A stretch of 64,000 bases of DNA from Thunnus maccoyii (GCF_910596095.1 NC_056543.1:22330542-22394541), one strand, 5' to 3'; counted from the first letter of the stretch, positions 1 through 12,390 are shown. Made by a program: numbers and translations. The notes: generated from the letters alone by a model not told the origin.

Positions 1-190
1 GTGTGGCAAAAGAGAAAAAGTAGATGTGAAGGATAATCACTGATTAAAATAGCAACAGTTGAAAAAGTTTTTTTAATTTCCTTTGCACGTTGCTGCTTTG
101 GGAATTCTCTCCCCATATATACAGTGATGTCTGTGGTGTAGACAGCTGAGATGATCTATAGGCTGACGTGATGCAGGGGTTGGGATATTC

Positions 191-2992
191 TCAGAAGGGC
201 GTAGCTTTGAAGTAGTCCTCCAGCGGAATGAGTGATGTGCCTCCGATCCAGTCCTGCAGCCAGACCTGGATCAACTCCAGCTTCATGAAGAACCACTTGT
301 GTCCAACTGGCCACTTTGCCATCACAGGATGTCTACAATAACAAGAGCAACAATTTGAGATTCTGCACCAAATATTGTTCTCTCTCATTTTCAGGGTGGA
401 AGGGAAGCCAGCATGCATTCACACACTATGCTCCATACACTAAGCTACCTTGAGAACATTGCCTCCTTTGCGAACATGAGCTCCTCCGGGGCCACCTCCA
501 CCATCTTGCCTGTTAATGTGAGTCGAGCACATCTTGGATCCTCTGGATCATACACCATTTGCCTTGAGACACATAAGACCATGTTACTATTGTAACACAC
601 ACACACACATTAAGGGTCTATCTTTTTTGAGCATCTCAGTAACTTCCCCCATGGCCACAGAACTCTAGAGGCCCCAAAAGCTCCAGGCTTACTGTGTGGT
701 TCAGGCTAATTAAACAGAAAATATCTGCTGACATACTAAGGGCATTGACGTAGGTCCTGCTTTATTACCTAATCTTGTGGCCTTAGTTTTAAGACCTTGA
801 ATATTTCAGTTTTATGCTTGAATGTTGCATATTTTCTCAGTTAATTTGCATTTAATCAAATGACCACACAGCAAACTTCAGGCCAGATGATATTATTTAA
901 CATAGAAATACTGTACAAATTATACAGAGTGTGGGAGGAACAGGGGATTAATGTGGCCCAGCAGCTAATTTTTACCCTGGGGCAGATTAATCTGTCAACT
1001 ATAGACAAAGGGAAGCCTCTGGGTTTACTTCAGGCAGATTCGCACCAAGCCAAGGATGTAGTTAATTATTTGTAGTTAATTACTGTTGCAGATTAATCTG
1101 TCATTGAATTCTGTGGAGTCCATTAAAAGTTGAGGTTTACCTGCAGAATTCTCCCTCAGCCTCTGAGAATGTGAGAGAAGCGTATGGGTTACTTTTCAGA
1201 TCCGCCACAGTGTTGTCCATTGGAGTCACATAAAAGTAGATAACTCCAGTGCTGTTGTCCAGCGTTCCATCACTGATTGAGAAGATGTTCCCAAAGGGGA
1301 GACCTTTGATCTGAAAAAAAGTTGGATGTTACCAGATGCATCTTTTTACAGAGTAAATTCAATCATGTTGATTCCTGTCTATTTCAGCGGCAATAATCAA
1401 CTTTAAATTATCACTGAGGTAACAGAGGTCATATTCTCAGTATTCTGTGGGGAGAATATGGACCTGAGGCACAGTTTACAAGTTACACATAGTAAATATG
1501 ATTTTAAAAAGGTGGTTACCAATATCTTTTAGAATGTGTACTTAAATTTGACATTTTTTAGGGTCAAGTATTCATGTTACTTCTGTGGTTCAGTTTAATC
1601 AACATCTGAAAACACTGATAATAATCACACTGAGGTCTAGAGCTGCAACAAGTGATTATTTTTAGTAATGATTTAATCAACTAAATATTTGCTTGATTCA
1701 TCAATTTGTCTGTAAAATGTCAGAAAATTGATAAATGTTTTTTTTTTTCGCTCCAAAACTCAAGATGTTCAGTTTACTATAATAGTACAGTACACAGCTG
1801 TAGTCAGGATTTTAGAAACATGGAGGTGATGAATCCCTACAACACACCTCTCACCACTGTCAAAATGTTTAAATGTTCTAAATATTTAGAAATCATTTGA
1901 CTTTTGAACTAACTCTCAAACAAGGTTGCTAAAAACAAATTCACAAATAAATATAGGGGACATGGCCCCAGTGTCCTCATTTGAAGAAAATTGAACTAGT
2001 GAGTGGGCATTTTTTGCTTGAATATGACTTAAATGATGAATACATTATCAAAATTGGCAATACATTTTCAACTAATTGATTAATTGCACTGTTTCACCTA
2101 TACCAAGGTCCTCTTTATTTTGAGAATACTTTAAAGTCCCCCTCCAGTCAAAAATATGTACCTCTTCTTGTTCCTTTAGTTGGAGGTTAGAGCTTCACTG
2201 TGCAGAATGATGTATGTGCAGAGTTTGATACTAGAAGCTGTTTTCATATTTATTTGCTGAAGCCAATTGAGGGCCATTACACAACTTACACAAGTGTGAT
2301 GTGGAAACTTGAAGCTTACAGTGCACATACACTGGGAATGGACTTTTTTGGTTGAAAAAGCATGCCAGGCACAATTTACTATTCCAACAAATGATTTTAT
2401 ATAACTCCTAAAACATGTTTAGAAGCTTTTTTCTTGGCTAGTCCTGTTTTAAACATGCTATTGAAACCACTGTGCTCACACAGTGGTCATGTCCCAAATC
2501 AGAGAAAACATATATTCTTCCTACAAATATCTTGTCTTCATATGAATGAGGACCACTCCCCCCTGTGTGTGTTACCTTGTCCTGAGTGGAAATGGTGGCC
2601 AGATATCCCCAGTCACTGTAGTGAGCTATATATCTGGCAGTCCTGGCAGTCTCCTGGTGCGGAGGAGGACTGCCGCTGGCGGACTTCTTCACTTTCTCCA
2701 GCCGATATGAAAACAGGCGAGAGGAAAGCTGCGCCACATCGTCGCTTTCGGGCTTGACTAGTTCTCCAGGAGTCTCCACGCTGTCTCCGAGGACATTGGA
2801 GGACGGATACGCCTGCTTCCACAGCCCGGCACTGTCCACCAGCAACGCCGGGGCCACCTCCTCCGACAGGTCCGCGTCCTCCACCACATCGTTGGAGGAG
2901 ACGACCCAGGACACCGAGCTCCTCAGGGTGTAGGTTTGACAGAGGCACAGGATGTTGGCAAATACTGCCAGGGGAAAGTAATGTGGCCTCAT
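191..2992 (-). CDS. creg2: CREG2-like secreted glycoprotein, 4 coding exons
   Basis: Coding exons on the minus strand are 2992-2576, 1310-1141, 562-449 and 332-191, joined by GT-AG introns with matching phases and giving 280 residues (human CREG2 is about 290). The start at 2992 places a hydrophobic signal-like stretch (FPLAVFANILCLC) at the N-terminus; an in-frame ATG at 3022 would add ten residues. The SSVSWVVSS motif followed by an acidic stretch and PALLxDS resembles CREG2 rather than CREG1. The C-terminal part carries the CREG core: SDWGYLATIST, KGLPFGNIFSISDGTLDNST with an N-glycosylation sequon, the EFC motif, GHKWFFMKLE and a WLQDWIGG end. CREG proteins adopt an FMN-reductase-like split barrel but are secreted or endolysosomal glycoproteins without known enzyme activity. 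The gene looks intact. CREG1 is the main alternative but fits less well. Confidence 0.93.
1636..2096. repeat. Small palindromic DNA-transposon family A, copy 1 (interrupted)
   Basis: This lies in CREG2 intron 1. The left end begins with AGAGCTGCAAC followed by alternating ATTA/TAAT motifs and a TGTAAAATGTCAGAAAA block. The right end (about 2011-2096) has TTGAATATGACTTAAATGAT and CTAATTGATTAATTGCA. The middle (about 1795-2005) is unrelated sequence, so the copy is interrupted or diverged. The layout matches an abundant percomorph MITE seen at least five more times in this window. Confidence 0.7.
2130..2365 (+). repeat. Interspersed repeat family B, copy 1
   Basis: The segment starts with AAAGTCCCCCTCCAG and contains CTTCACTGTGCAGA, GAAGCCAATTG and ACACAAGTGTGATGTGGAAA. 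The same ordered blocks occur in reverse orientation at about 56662-57146. No coding potential was seen. It is probably a non-autonomous DNA element common in percomorph genomes; the superfamily is not determined. Confidence 0.7.
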
Positions 2993-3029
2993 TGAGCTGG
3001 GAGAATGGCCGCCTTCATACACTCACTCC

Positions 3030-3070
3030 CTTGTTTACAAACTCACGTGTATGCGCTTTTATAACGCTGG
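3030..3070 (-). promoter_or_regulatory. CREG2 core promoter with TATA box and E-box
   Basis: Upstream of the CREG2 start, the minus strand reads TATAAAAG at 3063-3056, and a palindromic CACGTG E-box lies at 3044-3049. The TATA box is about 65 bp from the chosen ATG, so transcription would begin near 3030. The placement is inferred from motifs only. Confidence 0.5.
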
Positions 3071-3360
3071 AAGATTGTGCAATAGAGAGCCGGCCTACAG
3101 CGACCCCTACTGAGGTGCCAGGGGAATTGATTTTATAACAGGCTTTTTCAGGGTGACAGAAAACCCTGCTGTTAACAGCTGACTAACCAGATACAGAGAT
3201 AAACCCGTAATTGATTACAAAAGTCTTGCAAAAACAGCTGTTTGTGCATCGATTCAGTTGTTTGGTAGGTTTTTAACAGTGGTGGAAAGCGTACATTTGT
3301 TTAATTTAGAAGAAATTAGCTCCAGGTGGAATTCATTGCCAGTGCGTATTGTTCAAGAAA

Positions 3361-3530
3361 TAATTAAATTCAATTCGATTTTATTTATATAGCGCCAAAT
3401 CACAACAAAAAGTCATCTCAGTGCACTTTTCACATAGAGCAGGTCTAGACTGTACTCTTTAATTTACAGAGACCCAACAATTCCCCCATGAGCAAGCACT
3501 TGGCGACAGCTGTAAGGAAAAAAAACAAGA
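3361..3530 (-). repeat. LINE 3'-end fragment, L2-like
   Basis: The plus strand reads TTTTATTTATATAGCGCCAA followed by AGTCATCTCAGTGCACTTTTC and GAGCAAGCACTTGGCGACAG. This is the reverse of a very common fish retroposon tail, so the element runs on the minus strand and is truncated at its 5' side. It is inserted within the hAT-like MITE. Confidence 0.6.
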
Positions 3531-3595
3531 AAGTACTAAAGATTGGACCAAAATTATGTTAAGACAGTATCTCCAAATATTTCAGGAACCAAAAC

Positions 3596-3599
<4 letters not shown>

Positions 3600-3659
<60 letters not shown>
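3600..3659 (+). repeat. (TG)n microsatellite
   Basis: This is an uninterrupted TG dinucleotide tract of about 60 bp inside the 3277-3939 element. Confidence 0.98.
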
Positions 3660-3662
<3 letters not shown>

Positions 3663-4117
3663 CTAAATGGTGTAAGAAATAAAATGTAAACCTGGGCAAA
3701 AGTAGAAATCACCTACATGCAGTGAATGAGTCATGTATTTCCATACCCTTCTTGTTGGAATTAAATGTGTGAAAATGCATCCTTTCATCATCTGTGTACA
3801 TTTTGCTGATTAATAATTAAGTACTTTCACTTAAGTAACATTCAGTCAGGGCCTCTACTGTAACAGAGTATTTTTAAATGGTGTAATTGCTGTTTTTACT
3901 TCAGTGAAGGATCTGTACATTATACTTCTTCCACAACTGGTTCTGAAGCTGGACTTAATGCTGGTGTTGTATTTGTACTACACTATTTAGTGGTTTCTAT
4001 TTGTGCTTTTCACAGCAGTAAGAACCTTTGATGTTCCCTCGCTGATCCATGCCCTCAATCGAACTCTAATCAATACAATACAGCACTAAAAATACTTTAG
4101 TTTGGTTAGACAGCAGA

Positions 4118-4464
4118 TTGTCCTGCAAAACTCACACTCAAACATATAAATTCAAATTGGAATCTTATGCAGGAATTATTTCTCCCTTCAAAACAGTACA
4201 AAACATTCGGTCCATTGTACTATCAACATTAGATTATAGAGATATGCTGTTTGCTCGTGCTGCTGGCTCTAAACCAAGGTCACCACTGACAGAGAAGGCC
4301 TTTATTTATAAGGCAATGCTATCTAAGTCACAGAGATTTTTAATATCCTTTTGGAGTTTAAAGTGAACCATCATGATACCAGATCACAGAATATAGGGTT
4401 GAAAATCTCTTTGAACTAGGGAAGTCTGCTTCTCTGTTTTTTGTCTTGTTTTAATTAGTGTGTC

Positions 4465-4526
<62 letters not shown>

Positions 4527-4615
4527 GATTGTCTGTGTGACTGACTTGTTCTCAAATCTCCCTCACAAAAGAGATTTTGATTTCAGTGAGACCTCCTGGA
4601 TAAATAAAGCTTAAC
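4118..4615 (+). repeat. LINE 3' fragment with partial reverse-transcriptase tail
   Basis: From 4118 the plus strand encodes a truncated piece of a fish LINE reverse-transcriptase C-terminus (motifs ISPFKTVQNIRSIVLSTLDY and EKAFIYKAMLSK). It ends with AAGAGATTTTGATTTCAGTGAG and GATAAATAAAG, a characteristic fish LINE tail. A (TG)n tract (about 4469-4520) interrupts it. The same tail recurs at 40485-40535. The copy is 5'-truncated and non-functional. Confidence 0.7.
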
Positions 4616-4719
4616 TATGTGTAACAAAGACTCAGGAATACTAAACCACACATCCAAATGCAGCATTGGAGCAAGTACCTTAAAGGCCCTGCACACCCAC
4701 ACACGTTTCCACTTGTTCA

Positions 4720-4930
4720 GGCCGATTCAAGGTTCAAGGTCTTTATTTATCAAATGCACAGAAATTATAAGCATGGCAGTCATTGCTGGGAATTAAATTC
4801 CTGGCCTTTAAGCTCTCCCAACAGTGGTAATAGGTAGGACACAATAAGATAAATAAAAGCTAAAATACTATACTATGAAATATTAAAATGAATAAAAATA
4901 GTGCATGAACATGAACAATCAGTGTAACCT
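4720..4930 (-). repeat. Probable retroposon tail, family unknown
   Basis: GGTTCAAGGTCTTTATTTATC followed by an A/T-rich stretch with several AATAAA-like hexamers resembles the reversed 3' tail of a fish retroposon. A similar head (GAGGTTCAAAGGTTTATTGGC) occurs at 11396. The assignment rests only on this resemblance. Confidence 0.35.
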
Positions 4931-5990
4931 TGCACCTCTACTTTGACCTCTGATTAAGTTGAGCAGGGCTATGCTGGAAATTATCCAGGTCACCAAACTA
5001 ATAAGAATGATAACAGTGCAAGTTGTTGTGCCTTAGGTGCAATAAAGCAGACAGGATATGTCAATCAATCACACTCTGCACATGCCCTTGAAGTCCTGAG
5101 AGCTGCTCTAATCAGGCAAATAAGTGAGAACACCCATGCGGGTGGGCTACAGGTGTGGAGGGTCTTTAGTAGGTTTTAGATTATGAACATTTTCATTATC
5201 AACACACCTTTCTTTATTGTAGTTTCAAGCAAAAAGACATGTCATGATACCTCTTCAAGATAATAATGCAGCTCAGGGCAGGGTCAAAAACAGGCCTGCA
5301 GGTGGGGCTGTAGGCCAAATAAGTGAGTAAATGGATTCCCATGATATATTTATATTTTACTCTTACCACACAGGAAAAAGCTTTTGTGCCACATTTGGGT
5401 TTGCAGTCACAGACTCAGACTTCCTTGCATCGACTTCAGTGTTGACTAATGCTTTCCACATAAGTTCCAGAGGAAATAATGCAATTATATTTGTTGTGTC
5501 CACATTCACTTGTTATAACCCCATATGGACTAGTTAAAAATATGTTTTAGCAAACATATCTTTCATCCATAGTTGGAGAATTTTAATAATTTCTGATTTA
5601 CTTAAGGCAATAAAGTCAGCTAATTTATATTTTAATGGAGTCATTAAATATTGTATCTCCATTGTTACATTAAGGCACTTGACAACACAGAAACTTAACA
5701 TTAGAAACTTTATTATATAACTTAAGCTATTATTAGCAGTGAAATGCTGAATCACATGAAACATTATTTAGAAATACCCTTTATCTTAAAGTGGTTGTGG
5801 TAGAGAGGAATTTTAATCAACTGTGTTTATTCAATATATACTCTCTCTGTGTCTCTCAAAATAACATTTTACAATACACTTCAATACACAAACACAACAG
5901 CCCTACATCCTCTTAAATTAGTTGACTCAACACTTTCTGACAGTCCCACTAAAAATACAACATAAAAACCTTCATCAAGGTATTTGTCTG
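4930..5990. other. Intergenic AT-rich DNA, CRACDL 3' flank
   Basis: No convincing gene is seen between the repeats at 4.9 kb and the CRACDL stop at 6045. Short open frames here lack family similarity and splice context. TTTATT at 5826-5831 (AATAAA on the minus strand) lies about 214 bp beyond the CRACDL stop and is a plausible polyadenylation signal for that gene. Confidence 0.5.
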
Positions 5991-6044
5991 CAGGGCTGTT
6001 CAAAGTGTTGTGTGCACACCCTTTAAATCTGTCTGTTTTCCTTC

Positions 6045-9000
6045 TTAGTCCATGGTCTTATCACTCCAAGCCATCGACTTTCTCTTGGCCAGTTCCATCC
6101 AGGACGGCTGGCCACTCTCCGACATGGACTGCAACGCTGATGGCAGTGTAGGTGACGACGAGGGTGATGAAGAAGACCCCACATTTTTCCGCAGCCATTT
6201 GTCCTCACGAGGCCTTTCTGGAATTTTGGTGGGACTTGACTCTGAAAGAAAACACTTGTGTCATGTTGCTGCAAATGGAGATACCGAATACAAATTCAGC
6301 ATTTCTACAGTTCTCATTCATAATTCATGTGAGTCAACACACCTGCAAGGTTCACTCCTTGTCTTTCCTCCAGGTTTGTGTCTTTGCTTAGAGGTGTGGT
6401 TTTAACTGAAGAAGGGGATTCACCTGATGTCTGTGTGTCTGTTTGAGCTTTCTTCCCTTCAACCTGAGAAAAACAGACAGAGTTAGATCATCTGTTCAGG
6501 TAAATTATCAGTCTAGTAGTTAAAAGATAAATTTGTTGATATTCTATATATTTCAGTCAACAAACCCTGTGAAGAGACCAACACAACAATGAATTGATCC
6601 TACTAACATGTATTGCCTGTGTAGCCAAAGCCTGATATATATATAGCTTATTCCTCTGTGCCATAGACCTCCATTGTTGTCCAAAAGCTATTAAAAACAC
6701 ATAAATGAGCCACACTGTTGCGTTGGCATAACATGTTCCTACATTACAAAGAACATGGGCACTGTAGTTTATTTAGACTAAGTCCTTCATACACTGTCTT
6801 GCTGTCGTAAATACTCACCAGCACACCAAATAGTCCCAACAAAAACACTGTGTACTCCTGTTTGAGTAACATTCATAAAAATCTACAGTGTCCAGCTTTT
6901 TAGGAAATAACTAGTCCAATTTTTAAGATTTACATCTTCAGTAAGAATTAAGAATCACAGACAAGGAATGATGGGTTTGTTGATCAGAAAAATGTAGAAC
7001 ATCACCAGACTTATCCTGTAATTGATTCACAGTAACAGAAAGACAGTTACAAAGAAGTACCACAAACCCCCTTGGTTCCAGAAAGATTGGTCCACTCTGC
7101 CCGTTTCTCCAAAAAAGCAGCCTTCTCGTTTATTGACCCAGCCCAAACTGCCCGCTTCCCTAACAGTGATGGGCTCTCTTTTTCCAGCACAGTGACTGCT
7201 CTTTCCCCTCTTCCCAAGGCAGACAGTGGAGACGGAGCTGTGGCTGTTGAGGTGGTAGAAACTGAGGTCGCAGCTGAAGTTGTGGATTTGGGCTGGCTGG
7301 GGGGTTGGAGACTCCGATTGCTCCAGGGGGGTTGCTGCTGGCCTGAGGAAAGGTAAGATTGTGCAAGAGTCTGAGTGGCACTTGCTTGTGCAAACTGAGA
7401 TGTGGTTACTGTTTGTGGAGAAGAGCGTAAGGGAGACTGGGTTGTCCATAGGTTTGTCTGTACAGCTGAATGAGACACAGAGTTTGAGACAGGCTGAGCT
7501 GTACTTGTGTGTAATTGGGGTTCATTGACTTGTTTTGACATTTGCGGTTCTTTAGAGGTGTTTGACTGACTAGGAGATGTTGTTGACATCTTTTCTTGCA
7601 CAGTTTGCATAACTGATGATTTGGCAGTCAGTGATTGGCCTCTACTTTGAACTGTTTCTGCTTTGACTGTATCAGTTAATGGCTGATTTGCAGCCAGCAG
7701 AGGTGTCGTACTTTGTTGTAATTTTACAGTCTGTGTCTCTACTTGTTCCCCAGTCGATGTCTCTGTTTGATTTGTTGGCTGCACTTGCACTTGTGGTCGA
7801 GCCACTGCCTGCCCGCCTGTAAAGTCTCTGGGAAATCTACTAGTGAAAAGCTGTTGGAGGCTTCTGGTCTTTTCCATCGCCAGGCTCATCCAGGACACCT
7901 CAGATGAGGCCGTTTGAGGAGCAGGCTGGGGCTCCTGAGAGGCTGCGAGGGCAGCTTCTACTTCTTTTGAAGTTGTTTGGACTTCTTTGCGTGTGGTGGG
8001 AGGATCACCGCTAGATGGAGGGTTATTCTTGACTGGAAGGGAGAAGCCAGATTGGGTTGGATCTAAGGATTGACAGAAATCTGTTAGACACACTTGGCAG
8101 CACTGTTAAAGTTAGCCTGGGTGGTATTTTAATGAGTACAAAGGTTCCTTGTGACCAGTAAAAAATCTTATCACTCTAAAGTGATTATTTACTATGTGAA
8201 ATGTATCTCTTTTCACTGAAATAGCATTCTTATCTTATCATATCCTTTAACCCTATACGGAACTGAAAAGATGGCTGTGAGTTGTTATTTCAGGCCTTGC
8301 TTAGTAGCATTTTTTGAAGTAAAATGTGAACCAAAGATTAAAAATCTGCTACAAGGTGAAATTCTCAGACACTCACCTGTCAGCCTGAGGTCTCCAGAAG
8401 TGGATGTTGGCAATTTTTTAGACATGTAGTTGGCATTATTACTTATTTCCTGTGTTTTTTGTTTGTCACATTGCTCCTCACATATCAGTGGCTTCAAATG
8501 ATGGTTGGAAGGAGCGTCAGACCGAAATCTCACAGACTGAGATGTGGAGCGCAGTTTAACACCAAACGCTGTCTTTCCTTCTTCTCCCTGCTGCTCCTTT
8601 GCTTCTACCGCCTCTTCCACCAACTCCTGACTGCTCTCCAGCTCCTCCGCCTCTGAAGCGCCTGCATCTGTGATTACATTTTTAGATGTTGTCACTGGTT
8701 CTACTTTTTTCAGACTGTCCCTCCTGTCCCATGGAAGAACTGAGCTTTTGTGCAGAGCTCCCTCTTGTCTCAGTCTTCCCACAGCAATAGGGCCCCCTGT
8801 GGGCTGTAAGTCTTTATGTCCCTCTTTTTCCTTCATGCTAAGAGGGGGTGTATCCTCTGCTCCTTCTACGGTCTTCGGCCAGGTCCCAACCTGCTCCAGC
8901 ACTCCCACAAAACTGCTTGATCGGGGTCTCTCACCATCTCGGTTTTTGGCAGAGGTGATGGAGAAATGAAAGGACCCAGATCCTGTAGAGGGTCTCTTTA

Positions 9001-11152
9001 TTCCTATATTGTTCTCTGGTTCACCTTGAACCTGCTGGCAAACAGAGGAAGACCTGGATGCCACCAATGAGCCCAAGCTAGTGGAGAGTTTGTTGGAGGA
9101 GACTTCTTTAGAGTTTATATCAGCCTTGTTTAGACTATTCCTCTTGTCATGGGACATGACCTGTATTTCAAACTCCCCCAGGCCCTCTCTCTTTTCCTTC
9201 AGCTCTGACGGTATGAAGGATGAGTGTGGCCGTTCACTCAGCGTTACATTTCCATGTCTATGAGGCTTAACTCTAAGTATTTGGGAGGATATAGAGGGAG
9301 ATCTCCCAGGAAGAACGTGGTCCTGTTGGGAAAAAGGAAGACTGGATGATTTGGGTGCTGCCTCTGATGTGATCGACACTAGTTCTGGGGATTTTGAAGA
9401 AAGTCGTTGAGATGTAATAGGAGTTTTGACCCCTCCTTGTTCTTTTTCCAGTGTCACCTCCTCTTTAGCACTAAACCATTGCTCTTCTTCTTTCATGGGC
9501 TCAGGGTGGTCAATGTTGTTCAGCATGTGTAAATGAGAATCAGGCTGCCAAAAAAGAGACAGAAGGCAGATAAGCGAAGTGCAGGAGGTGTGTCTTTACA
9601 AATAGTGTACTGTATAAGGTGGCAGTCACTCACTGCAGCGAGCCTCTTCTTGGTGCTGGCCCTCTGGTTCTTGGGCTTAACAGACATCCGGTGGCGTGCA
9701 GCAGACGTGTCCAGGCAGGGAGTAAACTGGACTGGAGAACTGAAGTCCGATGGGGGCTCAACGACAGAAGGAGAGGGATTGGAAGAGACAGAAAGAGGAA
9801 AGATATTGGATGGAGTCGGGGGCACAGATTTAGTGGATGCAGGTTTGAGGATGGGTGAGAGTGGACGACAGAATGGCTGGGAGACGGTCTGAGAAGAAAG
9901 GCACAAAAAAAAATTATAGTACTGAAAATAAAGGGCAAATACAGAGGCTCATTTTTTTAATTATGGGGTGGACATTACTTGTATTATTTCCTTAATACTT
10001 AATCTGATCCTCTCCAACATGCCCAACCTTAACTTCTACCTTAAACTAAACCAAATCTCAATTCTAATCTCTAATCATAAAAAACTGAAAATCCTCGGAC
10101 TGATCAGTTAAGCCGATAACTAAGCATGTACAGTATCACCTGAGAGGGATGATAAATCACCTTGCTGAGGGCTCCCTGGGTTGTGACGTCACATCTCGAG
10201 ATTTTAGTGGGGCTGTGAGGAAGACTGTCATCCTCTGAGCGGTTGCAGAGCTCCTCTGGACGTCTGACAGGCAGAACCAGAGGAGGTGGCCCCAAATGCA
10301 ACTTCTGCTGCTGAAGCTTTATCTGTCATATCAGAGCATAGCCTGGTGTTTTTAAAAGAGCTACACTGATAAAGACTAGCCTTGAATAAGCCTTGAATAA
10401 AGGGTTACCTGCAAAGCTTTGATCTTGCTGTGAACGTTCTCTTGGGATAAGACCCTGGCTGGCTCAGCGTCTGACAGGACCAAATCCGCCAAAAAGATGC
10501 TATCATGGGAAAATGCTCGGGATCCCATCATTCCTTGGGAGCATCTGAGGTAGCAGCAGAGAAAAAACAGAGGAGCGGTGAAGGTATAGAGTAGAAAGGG
10601 GAACAGAAACCGAGCCGTAAAAACAACATGCACCGCACAAGATTTACTATCATGTTGACACTCACGCCAAATCTTCATCTGATCCGAGTCCCTTTTCTGC
10701 AGTGATGTCACTGACCGACTGGCTGAGTTTGGTGTTTACCTCTCCACCTGCTCTCTTGCTCCTCCCGAAGAGACGAGATTTCAGAGACTTCAGCTTAGAC
10801 TTTTTACGCCCTGACAGAGATCGACATGGAGATGGATCCAGGTCACAGCGGCTCACACATGCGCAGAGCTCATATAATCTCTCTACATCTTGTATACTCC
10901 TCATGATCTTTATTTAATTGTTACATCAGGTGTATTTGCTGTAGTTTATGATCAATCATTGACAACAAATGGTCCTTGCACTAGTCATGTGTTTTCATGT
11001 TATGCTGACAATGCACTTTGTTTTTACAGCTCATTTTTATCAAAGACTTGCTTTCCCTTCGCCGTAATTCTCTTACGTACAACTACATGATGGATAATCT
11101 CACCTGGAATGTCCTCAGTGTTTTCTTCTGTATCTCCAGAGAAAGAATCCAT
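6045..11152 (-). CDS. cracdl: CRACDL (KIAA1211-like), capping-protein/actin regulator family, about 9 coding exons
   Basis: Proposed coding exons on the minus strand are 11152-11104, 10810-10666, 10544-10409, 10322-10161, 9888-9634, 9544-8377, 8062 to about 7068 (or 7061), 6463-6424 and 6241-6045. With the 7068 donor the frame closes at about 1,048 residues. Family hallmarks in order are a Lys-rich GRKKSKLKSLKSRLFGR block, MMGSRAFSHDSIF, LSQENVHSKIKALQ, TSAARHRMSVKPKNQR, AFGVKLRSTSQSVRFRSD, SWMSLAMEKTRSLQQL, and a C-terminus PSWMELAKRKSMAWSDK, all recognisable from KIAA1211/CRACD proteins. Most of the rest is Ser/Thr/Gln-rich and probably disordered. CRACD itself inhibits actin capping protein; the same role is inferred here. 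The paralogue is chosen because the neighbours match human 2q11.2. The junction at the 3' end of the 8062 exon and any exon upstream of 11152 are uncertain. Confidence 0.88.
6571..6900 (-). repeat. Interspersed repeat family C, copy 1
   Basis: In a CRACDL intron, blocks such as CAACAATGAATTGATC, GCCAAAGCCTGAT, TTCCTCTGTGCCATAGACCT and TTGTCCAAAAGCTATTAAAAA appear. The reverse complements occur in the same reversed order at about 48060-48240. It is an interspersed repeat of undetermined class. Its presence argues against a hidden CRACDL exon here. Confidence 0.65.
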
Positions 11153-11399
11153 CAGCCTGATCCCTACAACAAGCACAGAACAGATGACAGGAAGGAGTGT
11201 AAACAGACGCCCTGATAATGAAAAGCAATTGTGACTATACAGGCCTCAGGCGTATAGTTTTTAAAGGCTCTCGTCACATGCTGGAGGGCGGCTAACGTGG
11301 TGTGAACGCTCCAGTGGCGTGCTCTGTTCTCTGGCAGGCACACATATGCACACAATGGACTGGTGTAATACCCTGAAGATGTGACACTTGGACTTGAGG

Positions 11400-12390
11400 T
11401 TCAAAGGTTTATTGGCATTATCAGGAACACAACAAACCTTTATAGCAGTTAGGCTGTAAAGACACTACAAACAGTGTCTCCAGGAGAAAAAAAACAACAC
11501 ACCATATAGGTTACAGAATTTCTAATTTCACCTCTCCCTAGAGTGAAGGGTATACATATCTCAAAGCACTGCACCCTGGATAATGTATTATATTTTGTGA
11601 ACAAAGCAAAAGCTCAAATCTTAGCTCTCAGACAGCTTATGCAACACTTGCCTGAGAAACACCCAGACTGGGTTGATGTGTTACTGGTTGCAAGATACAG
11701 TGCAGGGTGCTTGTTCACATTTGTTATACACATTTTTTTTTACCCAGCACAAGGATGGCTTTCTATTTTAGATATGCCCACATCATTTTCCCTGTATCAT
11801 ACAATTCTGTCTGTGTAGCCTAGGAACTGTTGCGTGAAGCGTGATCCTGTACTACACGGGTGCCTGATAAGACAAGATGTGTCAACTTATGGATAAACAT
11901 GCAAAGTCCACGCTGCACCTCTCATATCATAGATGGCTCACAATCTGCTGAAAAGGACAGGGGCGTAAGAATGGGCGTATAAATGCCCCATGAAAAGTTT
12001 CATGTGATATGTCCTATTTGATTTACACATTTGAACCTTTTTCCCTGTAACAAATCAATCTCTTGCTTGTGACATTACCACCACAGCCCTGAACTATAGC
12101 GCTCATGAATCAGGCTGTTCCTCAGAGTTTTGCCATCCAGCGAGCCGAGCTATAGTCCCAACAGAAACAGAGGATAATCCCGTGGATTATTGACATTGCA
12201 GAGAGATCCTTGTAAGATTTCACCGCACCCTAATCCACAACAACAGCTTGATCATAAACTTCCCATGTCACGCACTGCAGCACAAAATACACCTGACATT
12301 CATAAGGAAAAGTAGTCCTCCAGCTCAGTGTGAAAATATGTCAAACACAAAAATTCACACAACATCCAGCACAAAAAATGAATGATCTTA
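11400..12390. other. Non-coding region upstream of CRACDL first recognised exon
   Basis: This holds a retroposon-like head at 11396-11425 and otherwise unremarkable sequence. The open frame at 11543-11818 on the plus strand has a faint LINE reverse-transcriptase look (LRQLMQHLPEKHPDWVDVLL) but no firm match. No gene is proposed. Confidence 0.4.

Larger units (their letters stand above)
3277..3939. mobile_element. hAT-like MITE with nested LINE tail and (TG)n
   Basis: The element opens with CAGTGGTGGAAAG at 3277 and closes with CTTCTTCCACAACTG at 3939, which is the inverted complement with one change. The flanks GTTTTTAA (3269-3276) and GTTCTGAA (3940-3947) agree at 6 of 8 positions, as expected for an aged 8-bp hAT target duplication. 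The right part has the typical run of ACTTCAGTGAAGGATCTG before the TIR. A LINE 3' end (about 3361-3530) and a (TG)n tract (3600-3659) lie inside. It has no transposase and sits between CREG2 and CRACDL. Confidence 0.75.

Noticed and set aside
2438-3022. ATG at 3022 as the CREG2 start
   Set aside because: It is in frame and cannot be excluded, but 2992 puts the hydrophobic signal stretch nearer the N-terminus, as is usual for CREG proteins.
6781-6870. 39-bp exon-like stretch with acceptor and GTGAGT donor on the minus strand in a CRACDL intron
   Set aside because: It lies within repeat family C and does not correct the phase problem at the neighbouring junction.
9533-9892. 119-residue plus-strand open frame opposite a CRACDL exon
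   Set aside because: It is the antisense shadow of exon 9634-9888, which matches the KIAA1211 family.
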